Origin: an uncultured Clostridia bacterium
GTDB lineage: Bacteria > Bacillota > Clostridia > Oscillospirales > Ruminococcaceae
DNA length: 48,945 nt
Reading direction: 5' to 3'
Assembly (NCBI GenBank): GCA_945876435.1
Contig: CAMCOD010000014.1
Coordinates: 1 to 48,945, forward strand
In this document: positions 8,893-16,787 of the stretch, piece after piece
How the letters are laid out: each line of letters opens with the position of its first letter
Position numbering within the stretch: the first letter of the stretch is position 1
The notes under the pieces: generated by a model
The model's database searches: none
What the model was told of the DNA's origin: nothing
The model's input: the letters and a program-made list of their open reading frames with translations, nothing else
Program-made: the position numbers and the translations under genes

Positions 8893-10041
8893 ATGGAAGA
8901 GTATATTATTAAAGAAGGAAAGAAGCTGCGGCTTGGCTATACCACCGGTTCCTGCGCGGCGGCCGCCGCAAAAGCCGCCGCCATGCTCCTGCTTAGCGGC
9001 AAGGCTCCGGAAAGCATCAGTCTGCTGACGCCAAAGGGCATCCCTCTGGAGCTGGCAGTGCAAGATCCCTCCCTTGGGGACGGAAAAGCCAGCTGTGCCA
9101 TCGAAAAGGACAGCGGCGACGATCCGGATGTGACCAAAGGCACCCTGATCTACGCGGAAGTTTCCTTTTCTGGGGAGAGCGGCATTACCATCGACGGCGG
9201 CAAGGGTGTGGGACGGGTGACAAAACCCGGTCTGGACCAGCCGGTGGGCGCCGCCGCCATCAATTCGGTGCCCCGGCGGATGATTCGGGAAAATGTGGAG
9301 GAGGTCTGCCGCCTCTGGGATCATCAGGGCGGGCTGTCGGTCATCATTTCCGCTCCCGACGGGGAGAAACTGGCGAAAAAAACCTTTAATCCCCGGATCG
9401 GCATCGTGGGCGGTATTTCCATTTTGGGTACCAGCGGCATTGTGGAGCCGATGAGCGAACAGGCACTGGTGGACACCATTGGGGTGGAGCTGAAACAGCG
9501 CCGGGCTTCGGGCAAAAAGACCGCGCTGCTGACGCCGGGAAACTACGGCGCCGATTTTATCCGGGATGGCTTGGGGCTGGATCCGGAAAAAGCCGTCCAA
9601 TGCTCCAATTATATCGGCGACGCTTTGGACATCTGCCGGGATTGCGGCTTTCAAAGCATCCTGTTGGTGGGACACATCGGGAAAATGGTGAAGCTGGGCG
9701 GCGGAATGCTGAACACCCACTCCAAATACGGCGACTGCCGTATGGAGATTCTGGCGGCCAACGCCGCTGCCTGCGGCCTGTCTCCGGAAGCGGCGGAGGA
9801 AATTTTGCAGGCGGTGGCCTGTGACGAGGCTTTGCGGATCCTGCAGCAGCAGGGAATTCTGCAGGCCACCCTCCGCCGCCTGACCCGGCGCATTACCTTC
9901 CACCTGTCCCAGCGGGCGGGAGAAGGGATCTCCGTGGGCGTGCTGCTTTTTTCCAAGGAATACGGTCTGCTTGCCCAAAATGAGCAGGCACAACAAGTGC
10001 TTAATCAAATCAAGGAGGAAGAAAAATGGTACATTTTGTAG
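8893..10041 (+). CDS. cbiD: Cobalt-precorrin-5B C1-methyltransferase
   Basis: Methylates C1 of cobalt-precorrin-5B in the anaerobic pathway. The 382 residues begin with the hallmark LGYTTGSCAAAAAKAA (about 14-29), followed by the KGVGRVTKPGL and NPRIGIVGGISILGTSGIVEPMS blocks of the family. Its presence, with CbiG, marks the cobalt-early route. It starts two bases after cbiC, and its end overlaps cbiF by 16 bases. Confidence 0.95.
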   Translation: MEEYIIKEGKKLRLGYTTGSCAAAAAKAAAMLLLSGKAPESISLLTPKGIPLELAVQDPSLGDGKASCAIEKDSGDDPDVTKGTLIYAEVSFSGESGITIDGGKGVGRVTKPGLDQPVGAAAINSVPRRMIRENVEEVCRLWDHQGGLSVIISAPDGEKLAKKTFNPRIGIVGGISILGTSGIVEPMSEQALVDTIGVELKQRRASGKKTALLTPGNYGADFIRDGLGLDPEKAVQCSNYIGDALDICRDCGFQSILLVGHIGKMVKLGGGMLNTHSKYGDCRMEILAANAAACGLSPEAAEEILQAVACDEALRILQQQGILQATLRRLTRRITFHLSQRAGEGISVGVLLFSKEYGLLAQNEQAQQVLNQIKEEEKWYIL

Positions 10042-10784
10042 GCGCCGGCAGCGGCGCGGTGGATCTGATCACGGTTCGGGGCGCAAAGCTGCTGGAGGAA
10101 GCGGATGTAGTGATCTATGCCGGGTCTTTGGTGAATCCGGAGCTGCTCCGCTACTGCGGCGCGCATTGCCAGATCTATAACAGCGCCGAAATGACGCTGG
10201 AACAGGTGCTGGAAGTGGTAAAACAGGCAGAAAGTCAGGGTAAAACCACCGTTCGTCTGCATACCGGCGACTCCAGTATCTACGGCGCGGTGCGGGAACA
10301 GTTTGATGAGCTGGAAAAACTGGGAATCGACTACGATGTTTGTCCCGGTGTCAGCGCCTTCTGCGGCGCGGCGGCCTCGCTGCGGGCGGAATATACGCTG
10401 CCGGATGTGAGCCAGACCGTGATCATCACCCGCACTGCCGGCAAAACGGCGGTCCCCCAGCGGGAATCCATCCAGTCTCTGGCGGCCCACCAGTCCACCA
10501 TGGTGCTTTTCCTCAGCACCAAGCTGACGGATAAACTGCAGGCGGAGCTGCTGGAAGGCGGTTACGCGCCGGAGACACCGGCCGCAGTGGTCTATAAAGC
10601 TACCTGGCCGGAGGAAAAGATCTTCCGCTGCACTGTGGGCACGCTGCACCAGACGGTACAGGATAACGGCCTGACTAAAACATCCCTGATCATTGTCGGC
10701 GACTGCATGGGAGAGCGTTACCTGCGCTCCCGGCTTTACGCGCCGGACTTTTCCACCGAATACCGGGAGGCAAGCAAAGCATGA
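10026..10784 (+). CDS. cbiF: Cobalt-precorrin-4 C11-methyltransferase
   Basis: SAM-dependent methyltransferase acting at C11. The 252 residues show the tetrapyrrole methylase fold: VHFVGAGSGAVDLITVRG at the N-terminus, YAGSLVNPELL, HTGDSSIYGAV and a GVSAFCGAAASLRAEYTLP segment, all characteristic of CbiF/CobM. It begins within the end of cbiD behind an AGGAGG site and overlaps the cbiG start by four bases. Confidence 0.95.
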   Translation: MVHFVGAGSGAVDLITVRGAKLLEEADVVIYAGSLVNPELLRYCGAHCQIYNSAEMTLEQVLEVVKQAESQGKTTVRLHTGDSSIYGAVREQFDELEKLGIDYDVCPGVSAFCGAAASLRAEYTLPDVSQTVIITRTAGKTAVPQRESIQSLAAHQSTMVLFLSTKLTDKLQAELLEGGYAPETPAAVVYKATWPEEKIFRCTVGTLHQTVQDNGLTKTSLIIVGDCMGERYLRSRLYAPDFSTEYREASKA

Positions 10785-11803
10785 AGCTCTGTGTCTTTGC
10801 CTACAGCCGAAAAGGCTGTGAAACAGCCCGCCGTGTTCTCTCTGCCATTGGCCAGGGACAGGAGTGCCGGGCTTTCACCATGGAAAAATTCGGGGAAGCG
10901 GGCTTTGAGCCCATCGGAAAGCCCTCCAAAGACTTTTACGGTCCCCTTTTTCACTGGGCGCAGGCCATGGTCTTTGTAGGAGCCTGCGGCATTGCCGTCC
11001 GGGAGATCGCACCCCATGTGCGGGACAAGCGCAGCGACCCGGCGGTGCTTTCCGTGGACGAATTGGGCCAGTTTGTGATTCCGCTGCTGTCGGGACACAT
11101 TGGCGGAGCCAATGAACTGGCGGCGGAGCTGGCCCAAAAGCTGGGGGCGACCCCGGTGATCACCACCGCCACCGATATCAACCATAAATTTTCCGTGGAT
11201 GCTTGGGCGGCCCGTCATGGCTTTGCCATTGACAATATGCACGCGGCCAAATCCATTTCCGCCGCCATTTTGGAAAGGCCGGTGCCGCTGTGCAGCGATT
11301 TTGCGCTTGTGGGAGCTTTGCCCAGGGGAGTGATTTCCGGCGATTCCGGGGATCTTGGCATCTGCCTGAGCTGGGAACAGAAGAAACCCTTCGGGGAAAG
11401 CCTGCTTCTTGTGCCCAGGGTGCTGCATTTGGGCATCGGCTGCCGCCGGGGAACCGGGGCGGAGGACATTGAGAAGGCCGTCAAGCAGGTTCTGGCGGAG
11501 CACCGCATCCATAAAAAAGCCCTGAAAACAGTGGCATCCATTGACCTGAAGCAAAACGAAGAAGGACTGCTGGAATTTTGCCGCCGCTGGGAACTGCCGG
11601 TACGCTTCTATACCGCGCAGGAGCTGCAGCAGGCAGAGGGGGACTTCAGCCCATCGGACTTTGTGCGCAGCGTTACCGGTGTGGACAACGTCTGTGAGCG
11701 GGCGGCCCTGCTGGGGGCGGAAAAAATCATCGTAAAAAAGACTGTGTCCAACGGCGTAACCGTCGCCGTGGCAGAAGAACATTTGGAGGTGCGCTTTGAG
11801 TAA
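10781..11803 (+). CDS. cbiG: Cobalt-precorrin-5A hydrolase
   Basis: Opens the delta-lactone of cobalt-precorrin-5A and releases acetaldehyde, a step specific to the anaerobic route. The 340 residues have an N-terminal domain (VGACGIAVREIAPH), a central block with LLSGHIGGANELAAELA and PVITTATDIN, and a C-terminal domain with LGIGCRRGT. This is the complete CbiG layout. Starts as ATGA on the cbiF stop and overlaps cbiH by eight bases. Confidence 0.94.
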   Translation: MKLCVFAYSRKGCETARRVLSAIGQGQECRAFTMEKFGEAGFEPIGKPSKDFYGPLFHWAQAMVFVGACGIAVREIAPHVRDKRSDPAVLSVDELGQFVIPLLSGHIGGANELAAELAQKLGATPVITTATDINHKFSVDAWAARHGFAIDNMHAAKSISAAILERPVPLCSDFALVGALPRGVISGDSGDLGICLSWEQKKPFGESLLLVPRVLHLGIGCRRGTGAEDIEKAVKQVLAEHRIHKKALKTVASIDLKQNEEGLLEFCRRWELPVRFYTAQELQQAEGDFSPSDFVRSVTGVDNVCERAALLGAEKIIVKKTVSNGVTVAVAEEHLEVRFE

Positions 11804-12527
11804 GCTGTTTGTTGTGGGCATCGGCCCTGGGGATTATGAAAATATGACCATTGGGGCGGATCAGGCGCTGCGAAACAGTGATCTGATCGTGGGATATACG
11901 GTTTATGTGGATCTGGTGAAGGAACGTTACGGGGATAAGGACTTTCTCACTACGCCAATGACCCGGGAGGCAGAACGCTGCCGCATGGCGCTGGAAAAAG
12001 CCAGGGAAGGCAGAAAGGTGGCTATGATTTGCTCCGGCGACAGCGGGATCTACGGCATGGCCGCTCTGCTTTATGAGCTGCGGGGTGAAGAAAAGGAACC
12101 GGAGATCCAGGTGATCCCCGGAATCACCGCCGCCTGCAGCGGAGGAGCCCTGCTGGGAGCGCCGCTGACCCATGATTTCGCCATTCTCAGCCTGAGCGAC
12201 CGGCTTACCGGCTGGGAGATCATCGAAAAGCGCCTGCGTCACGCGGCACAGGCGGATCTGTCCATGGTGATCTATAACCCGGTGAGCAAGGGCCGTCCCG
12301 ATTACCTGAAACGGGCCTGTGATATTCTGCTGGAGGATCTGCCGGAGGACCGGATCTGCGGAATCTGCCGCAATGTGGGCCGTGACGGAGAGGAAAAACG
12401 TCTGCTGACTTTGGGAGAACTGCGGGAGGCTGAGGCGGATATGTTCTGCACGGTCTTTATCGGCAACAGCATGACACGGGAGATCGGCGGTTTTATGGTA
12501 ACACCAAGAGGATACCGTCATGACTAA
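11796..12527 (+). CDS. cbiH: Cobalt-precorrin-3B C17-methyltransferase
   Basis: Methylates C17 and drives ring contraction. The 243 residues contain VVGIGPGDYENMTIGADQAL, GYTVYVDLV, ICSGDSGIYGMAALL and GITAACSGGALLGAPLTHDFA, the CbiH/CobJ pattern. The start appears to be TTG (11796): it fits the conserved N-terminus and a TTGGAGG site, and no closer ATG exists. Overlaps both neighbours by eight bases. No iron-sulfur C-terminal extension is present, unlike some CbiH60-type proteins. Confidence 0.93.
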   Translation: MSKLFVVGIGPGDYENMTIGADQALRNSDLIVGYTVYVDLVKERYGDKDFLTTPMTREAERCRMALEKAREGRKVAMICSGDSGIYGMAALLYELRGEEKEPEIQVIPGITAACSGGALLGAPLTHDFAILSLSDRLTGWEIIEKRLRHAAQADLSMVIYNPVSKGRPDYLKRACDILLEDLPEDRICGICRNVGRDGEEKRLLTLGELREAEADMFCTVFIGNSMTREIGGFMVTPRGYRHD

Positions 12528-14487
12528 GCTCTGTGTTTTTGCCGGAACCACGGAAGGCAGAAAGCTTCTGGAGCTTCTTTCCGGCCAGCCGCTGGAGCTG
12601 TGGGCCTGTGTCGCCACCGACTACGGGGAAAGCCTGCTGACGCCGGCAGAAACCCTCCATATACACGGCGGGCGCATGGACCAGGGGGAAATGGAGGCTT
12701 TGTTCCGGCGGGAGGGTTTTGCCTGCGTCATTGACGCCACCCATCCCTATGCCCAGGCGGTGACAGAAAATATTGCCGCGGCCTGCGCGGCCACCAAAAC
12801 GGAGTATCTCCGTCTGCTTCGTCCGGAAAAGCAGCATACGGACGGCATGGTGCTGGTTTCCAACGCGGAAGAAGCCGCCGCTTATTTGAGCGGCACGGAG
12901 GGAAATATTCTGCTCACCACCGGAAGCAAGGAACTGAGCCGCTTTTCCGCCCTTTCTTCCCGGGCCTATGCCCGGGTGCTGCCCATGGAGGCCTCTCTCC
13001 AGTCCTGCCGGGAGGCGGGCTTCGAGCCATCGCATATTATCGCCATGCAGGGTCCGTTTTCCACAGAAATGAACCTTGCCCTGCTGAACATGTGTCATGC
13101 CCGCTATCTGGTGACCAAGGAGGGCGGCAGCAGCGGCGGCTTTGAGGAAAAAGCGGAGGCTGCCCGGCAGGCAGGGGTGACGCTGGTGCTGATCGGGCGG
13201 CCGAAACAGGAGGACGGTCTGGATTTTTCTGCCCTTATAAAGCGGCTCAGCCGGCAGTTTGGCCTGAATTTCAGGCCCCAGGTGACGGTGCTGGGCATTG
13301 GACCGGGCAGCCGGGAGGCCATGACCGGGGAAGTCTGTGCTGCTTTGGAGCAGGCGGACTGTGTCATCGGCGCGAAGCGAATGCTGGCGGCGGTTCTGCG
13401 CCCGGGACAGGCTGGCTTTGAGGCCATTCTGCCGGAAAAAATCGCCGGCTTTATTCAGGAAAATCCCCAATACCGCCGCGTCGCGGTGGCCATGTCCGGT
13501 GATACCGGCTTTTTCAGCGGAACCAAAAAGCTTCTGCCTCTGCTCAAGGGCTGTGAGACAAAGGTTCTGCCCGGACTCAGCTCTCTGTCCTGCCTCTGCG
13601 CCAGATTGGGGGAGTCCTATGAGGATGTCCATATTCTCAGTCTCCACGGCCGGGAGCAGGACCCGGCAGCAGAATTGCGCCGCCACCGCCGGACCTTTGT
13701 CCTGGTGGGCGGAGAAAACGGAATGGGACGGCTGTGCGCCCAGCTGACGGAAAGCGGACTTGGCCAGCTGAAGGTAAGTGTGGGAGAACAACTGGGCTAC
13801 CCGGATGAAAGCATCACAGTGGGTACGGCCCAATCCCTTTCCCACCGGGATTTCCACAGCCTGAGCGTGGCACTGGTCGAAAATACCCAGGCAAACCCTG
13901 TCGTGACCCATGGCCTTCCCGATGAGCTGTTTCAGCGGGGCGGAGAAGCGCACAAACCGGTGCCCATGACCAAGCGGGAGCTGCGCTCGGTGGCCCTTTC
14001 CCAGCTTCAGCTGACACAGGACGCCGTCTGCTGGGATATTGGGGCAGGGACCGGCTCTGTTTCCATCGAAATGGCTCTGCAAGCCAGCGCCGGACAGGTC
14101 TGGGCCATTGAAAAGCGGACGGACGCCATGGAACTTCTAACAGAAAACCGCCGCCGCTTCGGCCTTGCCAACCTGCATCTGGTGGAGGGAAGCGCGCCGG
14201 AGGCTTGCCGGGAGCTGCCTGCGCCCACCCATGCCTTTATCGGCGGTAGTTCCGGAAATCTGCGGGAGATCATCGCTCTTTTGCTGGAGAAAAATCCCGC
14301 TGTCCGCATTGTTGCCACAGCGGTGACGCTGGAATCCATCGGGGAGCTGAACGCCTGCTGCAAGGAATTTGCCTTTGAGGAGCGGGAGACTCTGTCTCTG
14401 ACAGCGGCCAGAAGCCGAAAAGCCGGACCCTATCACTTAATGCTGGGACAGAATCCGGTTTATGTCTTTACCATGCAGAAAAAATAA
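12520..14487 (+). CDS. cbiJET: Fused CbiJ-CbiE-CbiT: precorrin-6A reductase, C5-methyltransferase and C15-methyltransferase/decarboxylase
   Basis: One 655-residue protein covering three consecutive ring steps. Residues 1 to about 248 are CbiJ/CobK (VFAGTTEGRKL; DATHPYAQAVTENI; TTGSKEL; GGFEEKAEAA). About 252-460 is CbiE (VTVLGIGPGSREAMT; MSGDTGFFSG; GLSSLSCLCARLG). About 480-655 is CbiT (MTKRELRSVAL; SAM-binding DIGAGTGSVSIEMAL). CbiE-CbiT fusions (CobL type) are common; adding CbiJ at the N-terminus is less usual. No internal stop or frameshift is visible, and each domain looks intact. It overlaps cbiH by eight bases and is the last gene before a strong terminator. CbiL, a cobaltochelatase, CbiP, CbiB and the nucleotide-loop genes are absent from the window. 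Confidence 0.94.
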   Translation: MTKLCVFAGTTEGRKLLELLSGQPLELWACVATDYGESLLTPAETLHIHGGRMDQGEMEALFRREGFACVIDATHPYAQAVTENIAAACAATKTEYLRLLRPEKQHTDGMVLVSNAEEAAAYLSGTEGNILLTTGSKELSRFSALSSRAYARVLPMEASLQSCREAGFEPSHIIAMQGPFSTEMNLALLNMCHARYLVTKEGGSSGGFEEKAEAARQAGVTLVLIGRPKQEDGLDFSALIKRLSRQFGLNFRPQVTVLGIGPGSREAMTGEVCAALEQADCVIGAKRMLAAVLRPGQAGFEAILPEKIAGFIQENPQYRRVAVAMSGDTGFFSGTKKLLPLLKGCETKVLPGLSSLSCLCARLGESYEDVHILSLHGREQDPAAELRRHRRTFVLVGGENGMGRLCAQLTESGLGQLKVSVGEQLGYPDESITVGTAQSLSHRDFHSLSVALVENTQANPVVTHGLPDELFQRGGEAHKPVPMTKRELRSVALSQLQLTQDAVCWDIGAGTGSVSIEMALQASAGQVWAIEKRTDAMELLTENRRRFGLANLHLVEGSAPEACRELPAPTHAFIGGSSGNLREIIALLLEKNPAVRIVATAVTLESIGELNACCKEFAFEERETLSLTAARSRKAGPYHLMLGQNPVYVFTMQKK

Positions 14488-14509
14488 GGAACAGGAAAAC
14501 AAAATCAGT

Positions 14510-14537
14510 GCGGCCCACAGCTGTGGGTCGCTTTTTT
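14510..14537 (+). terminator. Terminator of the cobalamin operon
   Basis: GCGGCCCACAG (14510-14520) pairs with CTGTGGGTCGC (14521-14531) and is followed by six T residues. Confidence 0.85.
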
Positions 14538-14547
14538 GCTGTCTTTG

Positions 14548-14556
14548 TGCTATACT
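14548..14556 (+). promoter_or_regulatory. Extended -10 promoter for the hydrolase-HAD-GNAT genes
   Basis: TGCTATACT just after the terminator, about 45 bases before the next start codon. There is no good -35, so the TGN extension probably matters. Confidence 0.5.
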
Positions 14557-14600
14557 GCTTATAAAATCAGGGTAAAAGGATCACAGGGAGGAATACGCCA

Positions 14601-15323
14601 ATGAAAAAACGGGAATTGGAGCTGGGCGGCGTTCCAGCGCTTCTGTTTGGAGAAGCCTCGGAGCGGCTTTTCCTTTATGTCCATGGGAAAATGGGCCGAA
14701 AGGAGGAGGCGGAGCCCTTCGCTCTCACCGCCACAGAGCTTGGCTGGCAGGTGCTGAGCGTTGATCTGCCGGAGCATGGAGCGAGACGGGACAGCGGGAA
14801 GCTGGACCCCTGGCATGTGCTGCCGGAGCTGCAAAAGGTCTACGATCAAGCGGCAAACCAATGGCGCAGCATCTCCCTGTACGGAGTGAGCATCGGCGCC
14901 TGGTTCAGTCTGCTGGCGCTGGCGGAGCGAAAGGTGGACCGCTGCCTTCTGGTTTCCCCGGTTCTGGACATGGAGAAGCTGATCGAAACCATGTTGGGCT
15001 GGGCGGGAGCGACTGCGGAGCAGCTGCGTCAGCAGCGGCGCATCCCAACCTCCTTTGGGGAGACATTGGACTGGGATTACTACTGCTTCGCCAGAGAGAA
15101 TCCGGTCCGCTGGAGGAAAGATACAAGAATGCTATACGCCGGTAAGGATCATCTGACGCCCCGGAGCACGGCGGAGGATTTCTGCCGCCGCTTCGGCTGG
15201 GCGCTGACGGTGATGGAGGAAGGGGAGCACTGGTTCCATACCGGGGAACAGCTTTCGGTTCTCCGCCGCTGGGAGCGGGAACAGCTGGAATCATTTTCCG
15301 GAACAGGAGTTGAGAAAGTATGA
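14601..15323 (+). CDS. Alpha/beta hydrolase family protein
   Basis: Predicted soluble serine hydrolase of unknown substrate, 240 residues. The expected triad is visible: nucleophile Ser97 in YGVSIGAW, Asp183 in YAGKDHLT and His210 in GEHWFH. An oxyanion-region YVHGKMG occurs near residue 30, and DLPEHGARR resembles small acyl-esterase or peptidase-like hydrolases. There is no signal peptide. It overlaps the HAD gene as ATGA, forming a small operon with it and the GNAT gene. Confidence 0.85.
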   Translation: MKKRELELGGVPALLFGEASERLFLYVHGKMGRKEEAEPFALTATELGWQVLSVDLPEHGARRDSGKLDPWHVLPELQKVYDQAANQWRSISLYGVSIGAWFSLLALAERKVDRCLLVSPVLDMEKLIETMLGWAGATAEQLRQQRRIPTSFGETLDWDYYCFARENPVRWRKDTRMLYAGKDHLTPRSTAEDFCRRFGWALTVMEEGEHWFHTGEQLSVLRRWEREQLESFSGTGVEKV

Positions 15324-15973
15324 ACATCAAAGGGGCAATTTTTGATATGGACGGCACGCTGCTGGATTCCATGCACATGTGGCAGACGCTGCCGCTGTGC
15401 TGTTTGCAGTCTCAGGGCATTGAGGCTTCTCCGGAGCTGCGAGAACAGCTCTGCGGAGCGGATTGGCGGAAGGCCGCCCAGACCTGCCGGGAAAAATATG
15501 GCTTCCGCATGAGCGATCAGGAGATCATGGACATGGTAGGAAAGCGGATCGCGGATTTTTATCGGAATCAGGTTCAGCCCAAGGCCAGCGCGGCGGACTT
15601 TCTGGAGGAGCTGCGGCGGCGGGGGGTGAAAATGTGTGTGGCCACAGCAACGGATCAACCTCTTGCGGAGATCGCCCTGGAGCGCTGCGGCCTGCGGGAC
15701 TACTTTTCCGCGATTTTTACCGTTGCGCAGGTGGGCCGGGAGAAGAACGATCCGCTGCTTTTTGAGACCGCTCTCCGCCATCTGGGCACAGCTAAGGGGG
15801 AAACCTATGTATTTGAGGACGCCTTTTATGCCATTCGCACGGCAAAAGCCGCCGGCTTCCCTGTTTTTGCTGTTTTTGACCAAGCGGAAAAACGACAGAA
15901 GGAGCTTCGCCAGCTGGCGGACTGCTATGTTTCCGATTACCGGCAGGCCTTGACCCTGCTGGCGAAAGAATAA
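15320..15973 (+). CDS. HAD-superfamily phosphatase (beta-phosphoglucomutase-like)
   Basis: Haloacid-dehalogenase hydrolase of 217 residues, probably a small-metabolite phosphatase. Motif I is FDMDGTLLDS (Asp9 and Asp11), motif II VATATDQPL, motif III lies around REKNDP and motif IV is YVFEDAFYA. An alpha-helical type I cap sits between motifs I and II. Substrate cannot be predicted. Overlaps the hydrolase gene by four bases, with GNAT 12 bases downstream. Confidence 0.9.
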   Translation: MNIKGAIFDMDGTLLDSMHMWQTLPLCCLQSQGIEASPELREQLCGADWRKAAQTCREKYGFRMSDQEIMDMVGKRIADFYRNQVQPKASAADFLEELRRRGVKMCVATATDQPLAEIALERCGLRDYFSAIFTVAQVGREKNDPLLFETALRHLGTAKGETYVFEDAFYAIRTAKAAGFPVFAVFDQAEKRQKELRQLADCYVSDYRQALTLLAKE

Positions 15974-15985
15974 GGAGGGAATTGA

Positions 15986-16600
15986 ATGAACATTCGTCTG
16001 GAGCAGCCCGGGGATTACCGGGCCGTGGAGAATTTGACGCGGGAGGCCTTCTGGAACGTGTACCGGCCGGGCTGCATGGAGCATTGCGTCCTTCATAAAC
16101 TGCGTCAGGACCCCTGTTTTGTGCCGGAGTTGAGCTATGTTCTGGAGGAGGATGGGCAGATCCTTGCCCATATCGCCTACGCCAAGGGCAGGCTTCGCAC
16201 CCCGCAGGGGGAAACAAGGGACCTTCTGTTGTTTGGGCCGGTGAGCGTAGATCCCAGCCGGCAGAAACAGGGCTATGGTTCCCGTCTGATCCGCTTCACA
16301 TTGGAAAAAGCGGTGGAGCTGGGCTATGACGCGGTGGTTATCACCGGTTCTCCGGATTATTACCACCGCTTCGGCTTTGAAAGCGCCGGGAAGCATGGAA
16401 TCTTTTACGAGGGCATGGAGCAAGGCACGGATTTCCCGTATTTTATGGTGAAGATCCTGGATCCGGAGCGGGCCGAAGGCTTGCGGGGCGTGTACAAGGA
16501 CCCGGAGGTTTATTTCGTCAGCGACGAGGAAGTGGAGGACTTTGACCACAGTTTCCCGCCGAAGAAAAAGGAAAAACGCCCGGGACAGCTGGAGGAATAA
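15986..16600 (+). CDS. GNAT-family N-acetyltransferase
   Basis: A 204-residue acetyltransferase with the acetyl-CoA-binding motif A in VSVDPSRQKQGYGSRLI (QKQGYG loop) and a following YYHRFGFESAG motif typical of YhbS-like GNATs. Strand beta4 is LLLFGPVSV. The C-terminus (about 175-204) is charged and lysine-rich. Starts behind AAGGAGGGAATTG. Substrate unknown. Confidence 0.9.
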   Translation: MNIRLEQPGDYRAVENLTREAFWNVYRPGCMEHCVLHKLRQDPCFVPELSYVLEEDGQILAHIAYAKGRLRTPQGETRDLLLFGPVSVDPSRQKQGYGSRLIRFTLEKAVELGYDAVVITGSPDYYHRFGFESAGKHGIFYEGMEQGTDFPYFMVKILDPERAEGLRGVYKDPEVYFVSDEEVEDFDHSFPPKKKEKRPGQLEE

Positions 16601-16611
16601 AAAGAGAAAAA

Positions 16612-16637
16612 GAGCCGTCTGCCAGACGGCTCTTTTT
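16612..16637 (+). terminator. Terminator after the GNAT gene
   Basis: GAGCCGTCT (16612-16620), a 3-base loop, AGACGGCTC (16624-16632) and TTTTT. Confidence 0.88.
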
Positions 16638-16696
16638 CTCTGGCTTTTTATCAGGAAAATGTTTATGAAATTCTTGAATCGTTCACAGTTTATTCA

Positions 16697-16725
16697 TTGA
16701 ACCGGCACCGGGGAGAAGGTATAAT
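16697..16725 (+). promoter_or_regulatory. Promoter of the RND pump operon
   Basis: TTGAAC (16697-16702), a 17-base spacer and a consensus TATAAT (16720-16725). Confidence 0.85.
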
Positions 16726-16741
16726 AAGTACAATTCAGACA

Positions 16742-16761
16742 CCGACCGACTGGTCGGTCGG
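16742..16761 (+). promoter_or_regulatory. Palindromic TetR-type operator
   Basis: CCGACCGACTGGTCGGTCGG is a near-perfect inverted repeat just downstream of the -10, where bound repressor would block transcription. The TetR gene that ends this operon is the obvious candidate ligand, giving autoregulation. Confidence 0.8.
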
Positions 16762-16787
16762 AAAATCAAGAAAAAAGGAACGAATCT

